Shown piece after piece: positions 1-8,497 of a DNA stretch of 64,000 nucleotides (position 1 is its first letter; each line of letters begins with the position of its first letter). Under the pieces are notes generated by a model. It was given only the letters and a program-made list of their open reading frames with translations. It had not been told where the DNA came from and made no database searches. The stretch is from positions 1 through 64,000 of the forward strand of contig NZ_CP073710.1 in assembly GCF_021184045.1 (NCBI RefSeq), given 5' to 3'. The translations under genes and the position numbers were made by a program. The DNA comes from Methanococcoides orientis. Lineage in GTDB: Archaea; Halobacteriota; Methanosarcinia; Methanosarcinales; Methanosarcinaceae.

Positions 1-1329
1 ATGAAAGAACTTAAGATCAGTATATCTGATGAATTGTATGAGGAACTATCTAATGTTCCTGATAAGGATTCCTTTTTGATAGAACTTCTTGAGAACAAGC
101 TGAAAGCATCCGCTAAGGGCAATGCAGGCTCTGTGGAAGGTGCTGATGAGCCTTGCTTTGAAGAACCAAAGGACATTGCTGAAATTACAGGGGATGTTCC
201 TGATGGTGACACTGAAAATGATAATCTGGCTGCAGAAGTTGCAGACTCTGGGGATATATGTGAAGAAATTCCTGATCCGGGGGATACTTCTGAATATATT
301 CCTGAGGATGCATGCTTTGAACTTGAAGATGTTCTTGAAGAGAAATACATAATCGCTGACGATACGGAAGATAAGTTCACTTTATGCTGCAATTGCAGTC
401 TTGTGGATCCGGATGATCTTGATGAGTGCAAAGAACCTATTCTCGATGTCGATTTTACTGATCCGGTTGGAGAATGCTCCAAGTCAGTTCCAGAGTTAAT
501 GGGTTCTAATGAAAAGGAAAACAGTTCGTCTACTGAAAATATGGCCTGTTTCGAGAGCATCATTGTTGATCTTACCGAGCGTATCTGTGAGCTTGAGAAA
601 CAGATTGTTGATATGAGTGCCAATGTTCAATTCCTTAAGGAGAGTTCTATCTTATCTGATAGGGGGGATGGCAAAAGTGAGCATGAGACTCCCTCTCCAT
701 CGACTCCCGGTAAAATGATGGCTGAAATACCTAGGGAATCAGTTCCTTATGCTACTCTTTCCTTCCCTGAAATGAAGATCCCTCCGGAATTGCTGCACGA
801 TGTTGCAGTTCCGGTAGCAGAGATCGAACAGGATGATGCGATGGAAAATCCAACTGAAAGCAGCTCTCTGGATATTGCGAAAGCTGCGGTTGATAATGAA
901 GGTTCTTTGCCTGATCCATTTTCAACGCCTTCTTTATTCAATGTTGATATGTCACCTCTAACTCCTGCAGAGACTCCTGAGTTGGTTACAGGAGGGCAAT
1001 TCCCCTCTTTTTTACAGGATGAAAAGATTGCTACTGGTACTATTGGAAATGATGTTCCTGAGAAACTTCCTCTGACCGCTAAACCAGATACACCTGTTCC
1101 AGATGTAAATGTTCCACCTGCGGACAAACTTGAAAGCTGTGTCTTTGCTTATCTCCCATCTGGTTCGGAAGTGAAGAAAGATGTGATCAAAAGCCTTCTT
1201 TCCAAGAGATATCTGGACGATGAAGTGGAGTCTAAGATAGATCAGCTTCTTTCTGATGGCAAGATCTCCAAAATTGTAAAGGATGACAGGGTGTACCTTA
1301 TGAAACTTCCTGAAAAGAAATCTGTCTGA
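1..1329 (+). CDS. Acidic RHH / coiled-coil / winged-helix protein, unknown role
   Basis: A 442-residue protein whose ATG is the first base of the window, so the upstream signals cannot be seen. Residues 1-35 (MKELKISISDELYEEL...) look like a ribbon-helix-helix dimerisation/DNA-binding unit. Residues 40-185 are very acidic and low in complexity. Residues about 186-215 (IIVDLTERICELEKQIVDM) form a short coiled coil. A Pro/Glu/Thr-rich linker follows, and residues about 378-440 resemble a winged helix (an SEVKKDVIKSLL helix and a DGKISKIVKDDRVYLM wing). The architecture suggests a DNA-associated or regulatory protein with two nucleic-acid-binding ends joined by a disordered acidic tether. I do not recognise a named family. 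The gene is convergent with ilvD. Confidence 0.75.
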   Translation: MKELKISISDELYEELSNVPDKDSFLIELLENKLKASAKGNAGSVEGADEPCFEEPKDIAEITGDVPDGDTENDNLAAEVADSGDICEEIPDPGDTSEYIPEDACFELEDVLEEKYIIADDTEDKFTLCCNCSLVDPDDLDECKEPILDVDFTDPVGECSKSVPELMGSNEKENSSSTENMACFESIIVDLTERICELEKQIVDMSANVQFLKESSILSDRGDGKSEHETPSPSTPGKMMAEIPRESVPYATLSFPEMKIPPELLHDVAVPVAEIEQDDAMENPTESSSLDIAKAAVDNEGSLPDPFSTPSLFNVDMSPLTPAETPELVTGGQFPSFLQDEKIATGTIGNDVPEKLPLTAKPDTPVPDVNVPPADKLESCVFAYLPSGSEVKKDVIKSLLSKRYLDDEVESKIDQLLSDGKISKIVKDDRVYLMKLPEKKSV

Positions 1330-1454
1330 TCTTGTCTTATAGATTGCATCAGGTTATAGCTCAAAGATCATAACTTATGATCGGAGCATGAGCTTGTCAT
1401 CTGGGATTAAAAAAATAAGAATTAAAAAAAGGAATAAACCGCTTAAACAGCAGC

Positions 1455-3116
1455 TTAGTCCCTGATAGCTCCCCGATTTGCGGAGCTAACTGTTTTTCGA
1501 TATCTTGAAAGGTAGCCTGTAACTTCCTTCTCTACCGGCTTGAAATCTGCTCTTCTCTTTTCCAGTTCTTCGTCTGAAACGTTGAGTTCAAGCTTCCTTG
1601 CAGGCATGTCTATCTCAATTATGTCGCCTTCCTGTATCAGACCGATAGGTCCGCCTTCATAGGCTTCCGGTGAGATGTGACCGATACATGGTCCTCTTGT
1701 ACCGCCTGAGAATCTTCCGTCGGTGATAAGTGCTACTGAATCGATAAGTCCCATTCCTGCAATAGCTGATGTTGGTGAGAGCATTTCACGCATGCCAGGA
1801 CCTCCTTTTGGTCCTTCGTACCTGATGACGACAACATCCCCTGACTTGATCCCGCCTTTCATGATCGTAGACATTGCATCTTCTTCACTATCGAATACCC
1901 TTGCAGGACCGGTGTGTCTGAGCATCTTCTCATCTACGGCTGCCTGTTTGACAACTGCTCCGTCAGGAGCAAGGTTTCCTTTCAGGACTGCAATTCCGCC
2001 CTCTTCGTGGAGTGGAGCTTCAAGTGTTGTTATGATGCGGGCGTTCAGCTTCGGGTTATAGATCATGAACTCATCTACATTTTCACCAACGGTCTTTCCG
2101 GTGATGGTCTTCTCATCAAGGTTCAGCTTTGTTTTCAGCCTCTTCATGATCGCATGAACTCCGCCTGCTCTCTCAAAGTCGAGCATGAAGTTCTCTCCGC
2201 CCGGTCTGAGTCCGATCAGGTGTGGGGTTGTCTTGCTGAGCTCATCGAACTTCTCAAGTGGGAGTTCAATTCCGAACTCGTGTGCGATTGCAGGCAGGTG
2301 AAGTGTGGTGTTCGTACTTCCTCCTACTGCAAGGTCTACCATGATTGCGTTCTCAAATGATCTCTCGGTAACGATCTGGCGGGCTGTAACTCCTTTCTTT
2401 ACAAGCTCAACGACCCTTTCACCGGTATCTTTTGCCATACGCATCTTCTTTGCATCAACTGCATGGGCGGTTGCACAACCAGGCAGGCTGAGTCCCAGTG
2501 CCTCTGTCATGCATGCCATTGTGTTGGCTGTGAACATTCCTGCACAGGAGCCTGCACCGCAGCAACACATGTCTTCAAGCTGTTTCAGTTTCTCGGATGA
2601 GACCGTTCCGCTCTGGCAGGACCCTACACCTTCGAAGACGGAAACAAGGTCGGTATATTTGTCATCAACATATCCAGGCAGCATTGGTCCGCCTGTGACG
2701 ACCATTGTCGGGATGTCAAGTCTTCCTGCAGCCATGAGGTGGCCAGGTGTGATCTTGTCACATGATGTTACCATGACCATACCATCCATCTGCTGACCCT
2801 GTATCATGATCTCAATGGTGTCTTCAATGGCTTCCCTGCTTGGAAGGGAATATTTCATTCCTTCATGTCCCATCGCGATACCATCACAGATACCTATGGT
2901 ATGGAATTCGAAAGGAACACCGCCTGCATTGCGAATGCCGGCCTTTACCGCTTCTGCAACCTTGTCAAGATGGATGTGTCCCGGAATGAACTCTGTCCAT
3001 GAATTCACAACAGCTATGAACGGCTTCTTCATTTCTGAATCGGTCACTCCTATCGCTTTCAAAAGCGAACGGTTTGGCGCACGTGCATCTCCTTTCTTTG
3101 TATTGTCACTTCTCAT
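1455..3116 (-). CDS. ilvD: Dihydroxy-acid dehydratase
   Basis: A 553-residue enzyme that dehydrates 2,3-dihydroxyisovalerate and 2,3-dihydroxy-3-methylvalerate to the 2-oxo acids in valine/isoleucine (and leucine/CoA) synthesis; cytoplasmic and Fe-S dependent. The family motifs are all present: [19 protein letters not shown] with the cluster cysteine, a Cys-rich [19 protein letters not shown] segment near residue 190, [16 protein letters not shown], and the C-terminal [18 protein letters not shown] region. Length is normal for IlvD. The ATG is preceded by a GAGGT Shine-Dalgarno sequence 5-9 bases upstream. It stands alone and reads leftwards. The intergenic DNA to its right carries the left copy of a 28-bp repeat also found at the radical SAM promoter. 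Confidence 0.97.
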   Translation of the reverse strand: MRSDNTKKGDARAPNRSLLKAIGVTDSEMKKPFIAVVNSWTEFIPGHIHLDKVAEAVKAGIRNAGGVPFEFHTIGICDGIAMGHEGMKYSLPSREAIEDTIEIMIQGQQMDGMVMVTSCDKITPGHLMAAGRLDIPTMVVTGGPMLPGYVDDKYTDLVSVFEGVGSCQSGTVSSEKLKQLEDMCCCGAGSCAGMFTANTMACMTEALGLSLPGCATAHAVDAKKMRMAKDTGERVVELVKKGVTARQIVTERSFENAIMVDLAVGGSTNTTLHLPAIAHEFGIELPLEKFDELSKTTPHLIGLRPGGENFMLDFERAGGVHAIMKRLKTKLNLDEKTITGKTVGENVDEFMIYNPKLNARIITTLEAPLHEEGGIAVLKGNLAPDGAVVKQAAVDEKMLRHTGPARVFDSEEDAMSTIMKGGIKSGDVVVIRYEGPKGGPGMREMLSPTSAIAGMGLIDSVALITDGRFSGGTRGPCIGHISPEAYEGGPIGLIQEGDIIEIDMPARKLELNVSDEELEKRRADFKPVEKEVTGYLSRYRKTVSSANRGAIRD

Positions 3117-3188
3117 ATGATAACCTCAGTAAAACTCCATGACGCACTATTCTACACGATTAAAGTATAAGTACACTATGTTAAAGTG

Positions 3189-3216
3189 CTTTCAAAAGGT
3201 TCATTTATAAGGTATC
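3189..3216 (+). repeat. Left copy of 28-bp perfect direct repeat
   Basis: These 28 bases are identical, in the same orientation, to 5675-5702. The core is GGTTCATTTATAAGG, which includes a TATA-like TTTATAA. The right-hand copy sits 18 bases upstream of the radical SAM start codon and looks like that gene's promoter. This left copy has no rightward gene behind it. The pair bounds a segment holding a pseudogene and a histidine kinase, as a duplicated insertion junction would. Confidence 0.85.
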
Positions 3217-3351
3217 TGCTTTGGAAGCTTTAATTTGGCTATATTTGTTGATCAGGGAGAAAAATGTAAACCAAATTGTTAATAAGTGTGTTCGATGAAC
3301 TCACAAAATGTTTACCATCGAAATATTAAAATCATTCATCTCGCTGAAAAA

Positions 3352-3581
3352 TCATTTCATGTGCCTGGACATGAATTCATCAAGTTCATCTGTATCCATT
3401 ATAGGAAAGCTGTCGATATAGCGGATATGTGTCCAAGGCGTAGTGGCAGTTGCATAAGTTTTCAGTGTTTTCTATCTCATGTGCCAAAAGGTATCTGGAG
3501 CCCGACAGGTCATGCCAGGCTCCTAATAGCTTAATACTTCTGGATATTTCCAGTTTGAAAAATAGTTTCCCACTTCTTCAT
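3352..3581 (-). pseudogene. Frameshifted remnant of a small (DUF3303-like) protein
   Basis: Read leftwards from an ATG at 3581, the three frames join into one plausible protein of about 76 residues. It starts MKKWETIF, continues after a frameshift as KLEISRSIKLLGAWHDLSG and SRYLLAHEI, then after a second shift as KTLKTYATATTPWTHIRYID and SFPIMDTDELDEFMSRHMK, ending at TGA 3352-3354. The KLLG-WHDLSG and late acidic pattern recalls small DUF3303-type proteins (tentative, from memory). With two frameshifts it cannot be translated normally, so I call it a decayed gene. Apart from this and the flanking repeat, the 3117-3647 gap holds nothing I recognise. Confidence 0.45.
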
Positions 3582-3647
3582 TGTGCTAATGCGCTTAAAA
3601 AATAAAAAAGTTGTCTACTAAAGCAGTTGCAATCGAGCTAATATTAA

Positions 3648-5498
3648 TTAATAAGATGTGCTTTCTGGATCAATTGGTATACTAAATCCGAATGTACTTC
3701 CTTTTCCAGGTTCACTTTCAACCCAAACCTCGCCGGCATGCATCTCTACAAAATATTTCACAAGGGCAAGACCAAGGCCTGTGCCAGTATATTCTCTTGA
3801 TGTTGATGAATCCACCTGACTAAAAGAATCGAAAAGTTTCTCCTGCTCATTTGGTGAGATTCCTATTCCATTGTCTTCTACAAAAACAGAGACCTGCTCA
3901 TTAGATGTGTTTACTCCTATTGTCACAGATCCTCCCTTGTCGGTAAATTTTATAGCATTGCTTAGCAGGTTATAGAGAATCTGCCTGAATTTTGCTGAGT
4001 CCGCCACGATTAGGGGATTTCCGATATTTAAATTACATTTGAGTTTGATCTCCTTCTTTGTTGCAAGAGATGTCATTGTCATTTTTATTTCATTGATTGC
4101 ATCGCGAATATCAAACTTTTCAGGGATTAGCTCCATCTTACCAGCTTCGATCTTTGAAAGATCAAGAATATCATTAATTATTCCTAAAAGATGCTTTCCA
4201 CTTGCATTAATATTAGCTAGATAAATTTTTTGTGTATCATTCAGGTTGTTAAAGTTGTCATTACTAAGTATATCCGAGAATCCGATGATCGAATTCAAAG
4301 GAGTTCTCAGTTCGTGGCTCATATTTGCGATGAATTCGGTCTTAGCCTGGTTGGTAGCTTCCGCAGCAAGTTTGGAATTGAGCATTGCTTCTTCTGCCTT
4401 CTTGCGTTCGGTGATGTCTTCAACCGTTGCCTGCCAGCATTGCTGACCTTTGATCTCTACGGGAATCAGATTTAGAAGAGTATCGTAAGGGCTCCCATCC
4501 TTACGCTTCATCTGCACTTCATGATTATGGAGGATACCTTGCTTTTGAGCAATTGCTAAGGCATTGTTGCGTTCATTGATGTCGTAGTATAGTTCCGCCA
4601 CAGACCTTATATTTTGTATATCTTTTTGAGTGTAGCCGCCTGGGCTGAGCATGGCATCGTTAAAAGCAATAATGTTTCCAGCCAAATCCGTAAGTCCAAC
4701 ACCTATCGGAATAGCCTTGAACAATGTACGGTATTGTTCCTCACTCTCTCTCAACAGTGTCTCTACTTTCTTGCTTTCGGTGATATCCTGCACTGTGCCA
4801 ACCATCCGAATAGCTTGGCCAGTTTCGTTAAAAATGACTTCACCCTGTGAATGAACGATAGTAACTGAGCCATCGGACAAAAGAATACGGTAGTCAATAC
4901 TATACGGTTTATTTTCATATATTGCCTTATTTACATTATCCTGAACAAACATTCTATCATCAGGATGGACGCAATTTAGAAGCGCATTATATGCACTTTT
5001 GGATTCCACGCGAGTCAGACCAAAAATACGATAGATTTCATCAGATGCGTAAACTTCGTTGTTGACTATATCCCAATCCCAATTGCCAATTTTGGCAATA
5101 CGCTGGGCATTGGACAAACTTGCTTCGCTCTTGCGTAAGGATTCTTCCATCTGCTTACGTTCGGTTATATTTCTGGCAACAGCCAGAATGGCAGGATTTC
5201 CTTTGTATTCGATTGGACGAATATTAAGCTCAAATGGTGCCAAAGAACCGTCTTTACGTTTGCCAATAGTTTCGACAAATCCGCCTCCCTGATTCATTTT
5301 TTCAACAATTAGTTCGCCTGCCATTTCTCTAAATTCCGGGGGCGTAATATCCATTGCCGTCATTTGTAGCAATTCATCCCTTTGATATCCCAATTCATCA
5401 CAAGTGATCTGGTTCACTTCCAAAAAATGTCCTTCAAGGCTACAGATGAGAATTCCATCGTTTACTGAATTAAATATAGTTTCAAAATGTTTTTCCAA
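3648..5498 (-). CDS. Multi-PAS sensor histidine kinase (soluble)
   Basis: A 616-residue protein with no membrane segment. Three PAS/PAC units occupy roughly residues 1-120, 125-245 and 250-370 (repeated DITERK joins). A HisKA domain follows with the phospho-acceptor box FIANMSHELRTPLNSIIGFS near residue 390-410. The HATPase domain shows N-box LYNLLSNAIKFTDKGG, G1 VEDNGIGI and G2 EYTGTGLGLALVK. It is expected to autophosphorylate on His in response to a cytoplasmic signal, perhaps redox or a ligand, and hand the phosphate to an unlinked response regulator; none is adjacent. It lies inside the segment flanked by the 28-bp repeats, so it may be a lineage-specific insertion. Confidence 0.93.
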   Translation of the reverse strand: MEKHFETIFNSVNDGILICSLEGHFLEVNQITCDELGYQRDELLQMTAMDITPPEFREMAGELIVEKMNQGGGFVETIGKRKDGSLAPFELNIRPIEYKGNPAILAVARNITERKQMEESLRKSEASLSNAQRIAKIGNWDWDIVNNEVYASDEIYRIFGLTRVESKSAYNALLNCVHPDDRMFVQDNVNKAIYENKPYSIDYRILLSDGSVTIVHSQGEVIFNETGQAIRMVGTVQDITESKKVETLLRESEEQYRTLFKAIPIGVGLTDLAGNIIAFNDAMLSPGGYTQKDIQNIRSVAELYYDINERNNALAIAQKQGILHNHEVQMKRKDGSPYDTLLNLIPVEIKGQQCWQATVEDITERKKAEEAMLNSKLAAEATNQAKTEFIANMSHELRTPLNSIIGFSDILSNDNFNNLNDTQKIYLANINASGKHLLGIINDILDLSKIEAGKMELIPEKFDIRDAINEIKMTMTSLATKKEIKLKCNLNIGNPLIVADSAKFRQILYNLLSNAIKFTDKGGSVTIGVNTSNEQVSVFVEDNGIGISPNEQEKLFDSFSQVDSSTSREYTGTGLGLALVKYFVEMHAGEVWVESEPGKGSTFGFSIPIDPESTSY

Positions 5499-5674
5499 TT
5501 CTCTCCCTCCAGCGCAGAAGACTAAAATAATCCAACGAAATATCTATTTAAACACATATATAAATTTCCAAAAATAACAATGAAACTTTTCTTCATCGCA
5601 TGATGTTAAATTTAATAATTCAATGTACTATTTTCTTCCTGTTGTATTGCTTCCAATCTTCATATAATACGATT

Positions 5675-5702
5675 CTTTCAAAAGGTTCATTTATAAGGTA
5701 TC
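5675..5702 (+). promoter_or_regulatory. Right copy of 28-bp repeat; probable promoter of the radical SAM gene
   Basis: Identical to 3189-3216. The TTTATAAGG element at 5690-5698 lies about 22-30 bases before the ATG at 5720, the right place for a TATA box with a very short or leaderless 5' end. Confidence 0.6.
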
Positions 5703-5719
5703 CTTCCATTCTAATTCTC

Positions 5720-7414
5720 ATGAGAACAGTGATCATAGACGGTTATGTTGACGAACCTGCGTGTTTCGGGGTTCCGCCATACATCTCTCCATACATACGT
5801 TACATTGCTGGTGCCCTGCGTGAAAGGGGCATAGCAGAGGATGATATCCATTATTTTACCATCGATAGCCTGAGGACAGCAACCTCGGAAGATGTACTTG
5901 CTCTTAAAAATGCTGATCTTGTGGTCATATTATCAGGCATCACGGTGCCGGGAAAATACCTCCGATCATCTCCTATCACTCCCGGTGAGATCGAGAATAT
6001 CTGCAGTCTTTCGCCAGGGCTGAAAGTTATCGGTGGTCCCATACGTCTTGGTTTCAGCAAAGAAGGTGGTACAGGTGCCAAAGAACTGGGTATCGAAGCA
6101 GAAGATGTTGTCATTGCAAAGAAGGACATCGAAGCTTTTGTTTACGATCTCTTCGAGGACGGTTCTCTGCTTGATCCTGAGGATATTGTTCACAGGCTGA
6201 GGACAGTGGGAGAGATCGGTATGTGGTCCCTTCTTGGTGCTTTTATCATCGAAAGACATCCTGATTATCCCTATGTCATGTGCGAGCTTGAGACTTATCG
6301 TGGTTGTGGTCGTAAGATCCACTGCTCTTTCTGTACTGAAAGGCTCTACGGTCCTTCGGACTACCGCCTGGTATCCGATGTGATCGATGAGGTCTCTTCC
6401 CTTTATGCGGCTGGTGCCAGGAATTTCCGTATTGGTAGGCAGCCTGACCTGTTCAGTTTCCATGCAAAGGATATCGGTGCGGACATCCTGCAACCGGATC
6501 CCTCGGTTCTGGAATCTCTTTACAGTGGCATTCGCAAAGTGGCACCTGATCTTCATGTCCTTCATATGGACAATGCAAATCCGGCAACTATCGCTGCATA
6601 CCCTGGGCAGAGCCGTGAGATACTGAAGACGATTGTCCGTCATCATACATCAGGAGATATTGCTGCTCTTGGAATGGAAAGCGCTGATCCCAATGTGGTG
6701 CGTGCAAATGACCTTAAAGCAATGCCGGAAGATGTACTGGATGTCATCAAAATGGTCAATGAAATTGGTGCTCTAAGGGGTAGCAGTGGTCTCCCGGAAC
6801 TTTTACCGGGGTTGAACTTTGTACATGGCCTTCCAGGTGAGACAAAGAAGACATTTGAGATGAACTATGATTTCCTCAAGAATGTACTGGATTCAGGTCT
6901 TCTTGTAAGGAGGATCAATATCCGTCAGGTAATGGCATTTCCCGATACCCGGGTCTATGGCAACGATGAGCTTGTGGGCAAGCACAAGAAGTTGTTCCTG
7001 AAATACAAGGAAAAGATACGAAAAGAGATAGATCTGCCAATGCTTCGGAAGGTAGTTCCTAAAGGTACTGTACTTCGGGATGTGATGTGCGAAGTGCACA
7101 ATGAGGGTTCAAAGACTGATCTTACATTTGGCAGGCAGTTCGGTTCCTATCCTTTACTTGTCGGTATGCCGCTTCCTCTTCCTCTTGGTAAATTCACTGA
7201 CGTGGTGATCGTGGGACATGGCCAGCGTTCTGTAAAAGCCATTCCTTATCCGCTTGAAATAAATTCTGCACCCTTGTCTGTTATCAGGGAAATTCCCGGT
7301 ATAAGTGATCTTGAAGCTTCGAGCATCTACCGTGGTGTGCCTTATGTAAATGAGAATGAAGTGCTGGAGAAGGTGCCGGATGTGGAGAAATTAATGAAAT
7401 ATATAGCAGTATGA
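5720..7414 (+). CDS. COG1031-type radical SAM Fe-S protein
   Basis: A 564-residue protein. The N-terminal 170 residues form a Rossmann-like domain (IIDGYVDEPACFGVPPYISP) resembling the cobalamin-binding-like domain of many radical SAM enzymes. The cluster motif near residues 195-205 is YRGCGRKIHCSFC, a C-x5-C-x2-C spacing rather than the usual C-x3-C-x2-C. A TIM-barrel half follows, and the C-terminus carries a helix-hairpin-helix (INSAPLSVIREIPGI), suggesting nucleic-acid contact. This matches the uncharacterised archaeal COG1031 group; the reaction is unknown. I chose the ATG at 5720 because MRTVIIDGYVDEP begins the conserved domain; the open frame extends upstream through AT-rich sequence with no coding character. 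Convergent with the flippase-like gene. Confidence 0.85.
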   Translation: MRTVIIDGYVDEPACFGVPPYISPYIRYIAGALRERGIAEDDIHYFTIDSLRTATSEDVLALKNADLVVILSGITVPGKYLRSSPITPGEIENICSLSPGLKVIGGPIRLGFSKEGGTGAKELGIEAEDVVIAKKDIEAFVYDLFEDGSLLDPEDIVHRLRTVGEIGMWSLLGAFIIERHPDYPYVMCELETYRGCGRKIHCSFCTERLYGPSDYRLVSDVIDEVSSLYAAGARNFRIGRQPDLFSFHAKDIGADILQPDPSVLESLYSGIRKVAPDLHVLHMDNANPATIAAYPGQSREILKTIVRHHTSGDIAALGMESADPNVVRANDLKAMPEDVLDVIKMVNEIGALRGSSGLPELLPGLNFVHGLPGETKKTFEMNYDFLKNVLDSGLLVRRINIRQVMAFPDTRVYGNDELVGKHKKLFLKYKEKIRKEIDLPMLRKVVPKGTVLRDVMCEVHNEGSKTDLTFGRQFGSYPLLVGMPLPLPLGKFTDVVIVGHGQRSVKAIPYPLEINSAPLSVIREIPGISDLEASSIYRGVPYVNENEVLEKVPDVEKLMKYIAV

Positions 7415-7443
7415 TCCTGCTATTTCTCCTGTCTTAATTTTTC

Positions 7444-8478
7444 TTATTTCTTAATTGAATTGTTCAGGAAATCTGCATCTTTGAGGACCTTCAGGCTCAC
7501 AAAGCTTCCTGCGACTATATTGGTATAATATGTGAGTGCTCTCCAGGTCAGCACGGTTATTCCTATCAAAGCAGGGGATACAAGAAGTACTGAGAACAGC
7601 GAACTTGCACCTAACTCTGCCACACCGCTTGCACCGGGAGTTGCAGGTATTATCATTATTATTGTCAGCAGGATCTGTGCCGTAAAGGCAAGTACAATGT
7701 GTGGTGGCTGGTTAAGTCCTACAAGTATGACGGGCAGGATGGAGTATAGGGCACAGCGATATATGATGGTGCACACTGTTCCATATAATAGGCCTCTTCT
7801 TCCTTTTTTCAGAAGGTATCGAAGTCCATAGTGGAAATCATCGAGTTCACGATCTACTTTCTTCAACAGGATTGTGATCGCTTCATCGGTTTTCTTTCCA
7901 TGAAAACGGGTAGTTCTGTTCACCAGAAAATGGACCATACTCTTTGTTCTGTCAGGTTTCCATATTCCATATATCAGTGTTCCCAGGGCTGAGAGCAGTA
8001 TTGCTTCTCCTGTGATGAGCAGGATGTCAAAATTCTCTCCGGCTATCATACCTCTGAAGATGTAGAGTGCAATAGGTGCTGTCAGGAGTATCAAAAAGGC
8101 ATCAGTAAGTCTCTCACCAATGACAACTGCTGTAGCCTGTCCTATGGGTATCTCGTTCTTTGAAAGAAGATGGACCCTTAGAGCCTCCCCTCCTGCAGAA
8201 GATGGTGTGACTGCAGCTACGAGGAGGCTGGATATAGCGATCTCCGTTGTCTTTAATGAGCTGATATTATGGCCCATGGATTGGCACATGAACTTTGTGC
8301 GAAGTCCCCATATAATATATGAAAACACCTGAAGTGCGATGGCAGCTAAGATCGCTTCTTTTTTAATGTTAAGGATCGAATCGATGGTGGTCGTGTCCAC
8401 TGTGAAGAACAGCAGAATTACAATTGATGTAAAGCTTAACAGCAATGAGATTACGAGCCACTTAAAGAATCGATTCAT
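7444..8478 (-). CDS. Flippase-like membrane protein (LPG synthase TM / AglD family, UPF0104)
   Basis: A 344-residue polytopic protein with about eight hydrophobic segments. The signature region has SSLLVAAVTPSSAGGEALRV, and PATPGASGVAELGASSLF lies near the C-terminus; both are typical of the lysylphosphatidylglycerol-synthase transmembrane family. Archaeal members are linked to polyprenyl-sugar or lipid handling at the membrane. It sits 19 bases downstream of a nucleotide-sugar pyrophosphorylase in the same direction, consistent with a role in surface glycan or glycolipid synthesis. The substrate cannot be told from sequence. Confidence 0.87.
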   Translation of the reverse strand: MNRFFKWLVISLLLSFTSIVILLFFTVDTTTIDSILNIKKEAILAAIALQVFSYIIWGLRTKFMCQSMGHNISSLKTTEIAISSLLVAAVTPSSAGGEALRVHLLSKNEIPIGQATAVVIGERLTDAFLILLTAPIALYIFRGMIAGENFDILLITGEAILLSALGTLIYGIWKPDRTKSMVHFLVNRTTRFHGKKTDEAITILLKKVDRELDDFHYGLRYLLKKGRRGLLYGTVCTIIYRCALYSILPVILVGLNQPPHIVLAFTAQILLTIIMIIPATPGASGVAELGASSLFSVLLVSPALIGITVLTWRALTYYTNIVAGSFVSLKVLKDADFLNNSIKK

Positions 8479-8497
8479 GTTTCAGGTGTTCTACTTT

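Noticed and set aside
747-1127. Leftward 126-codon frame inside the first gene
   Set aside because: Shadow of the real rightward coding sequence; low-complexity Ser/Gly product.
3286-3534. Rightward 82-codon frame
   Set aside because: The opposite strand over the same bases reads as a recognisable, if frameshifted, small protein; the rightward frame has no ribosome-binding site or family.
5600-5719. Upstream extension of the radical SAM reading frame
   Set aside because: The extra 40 codons are AT-rich promoter DNA including the TATA-bearing 28-bp repeat, and the conserved domain starts at the ATG at 5720.
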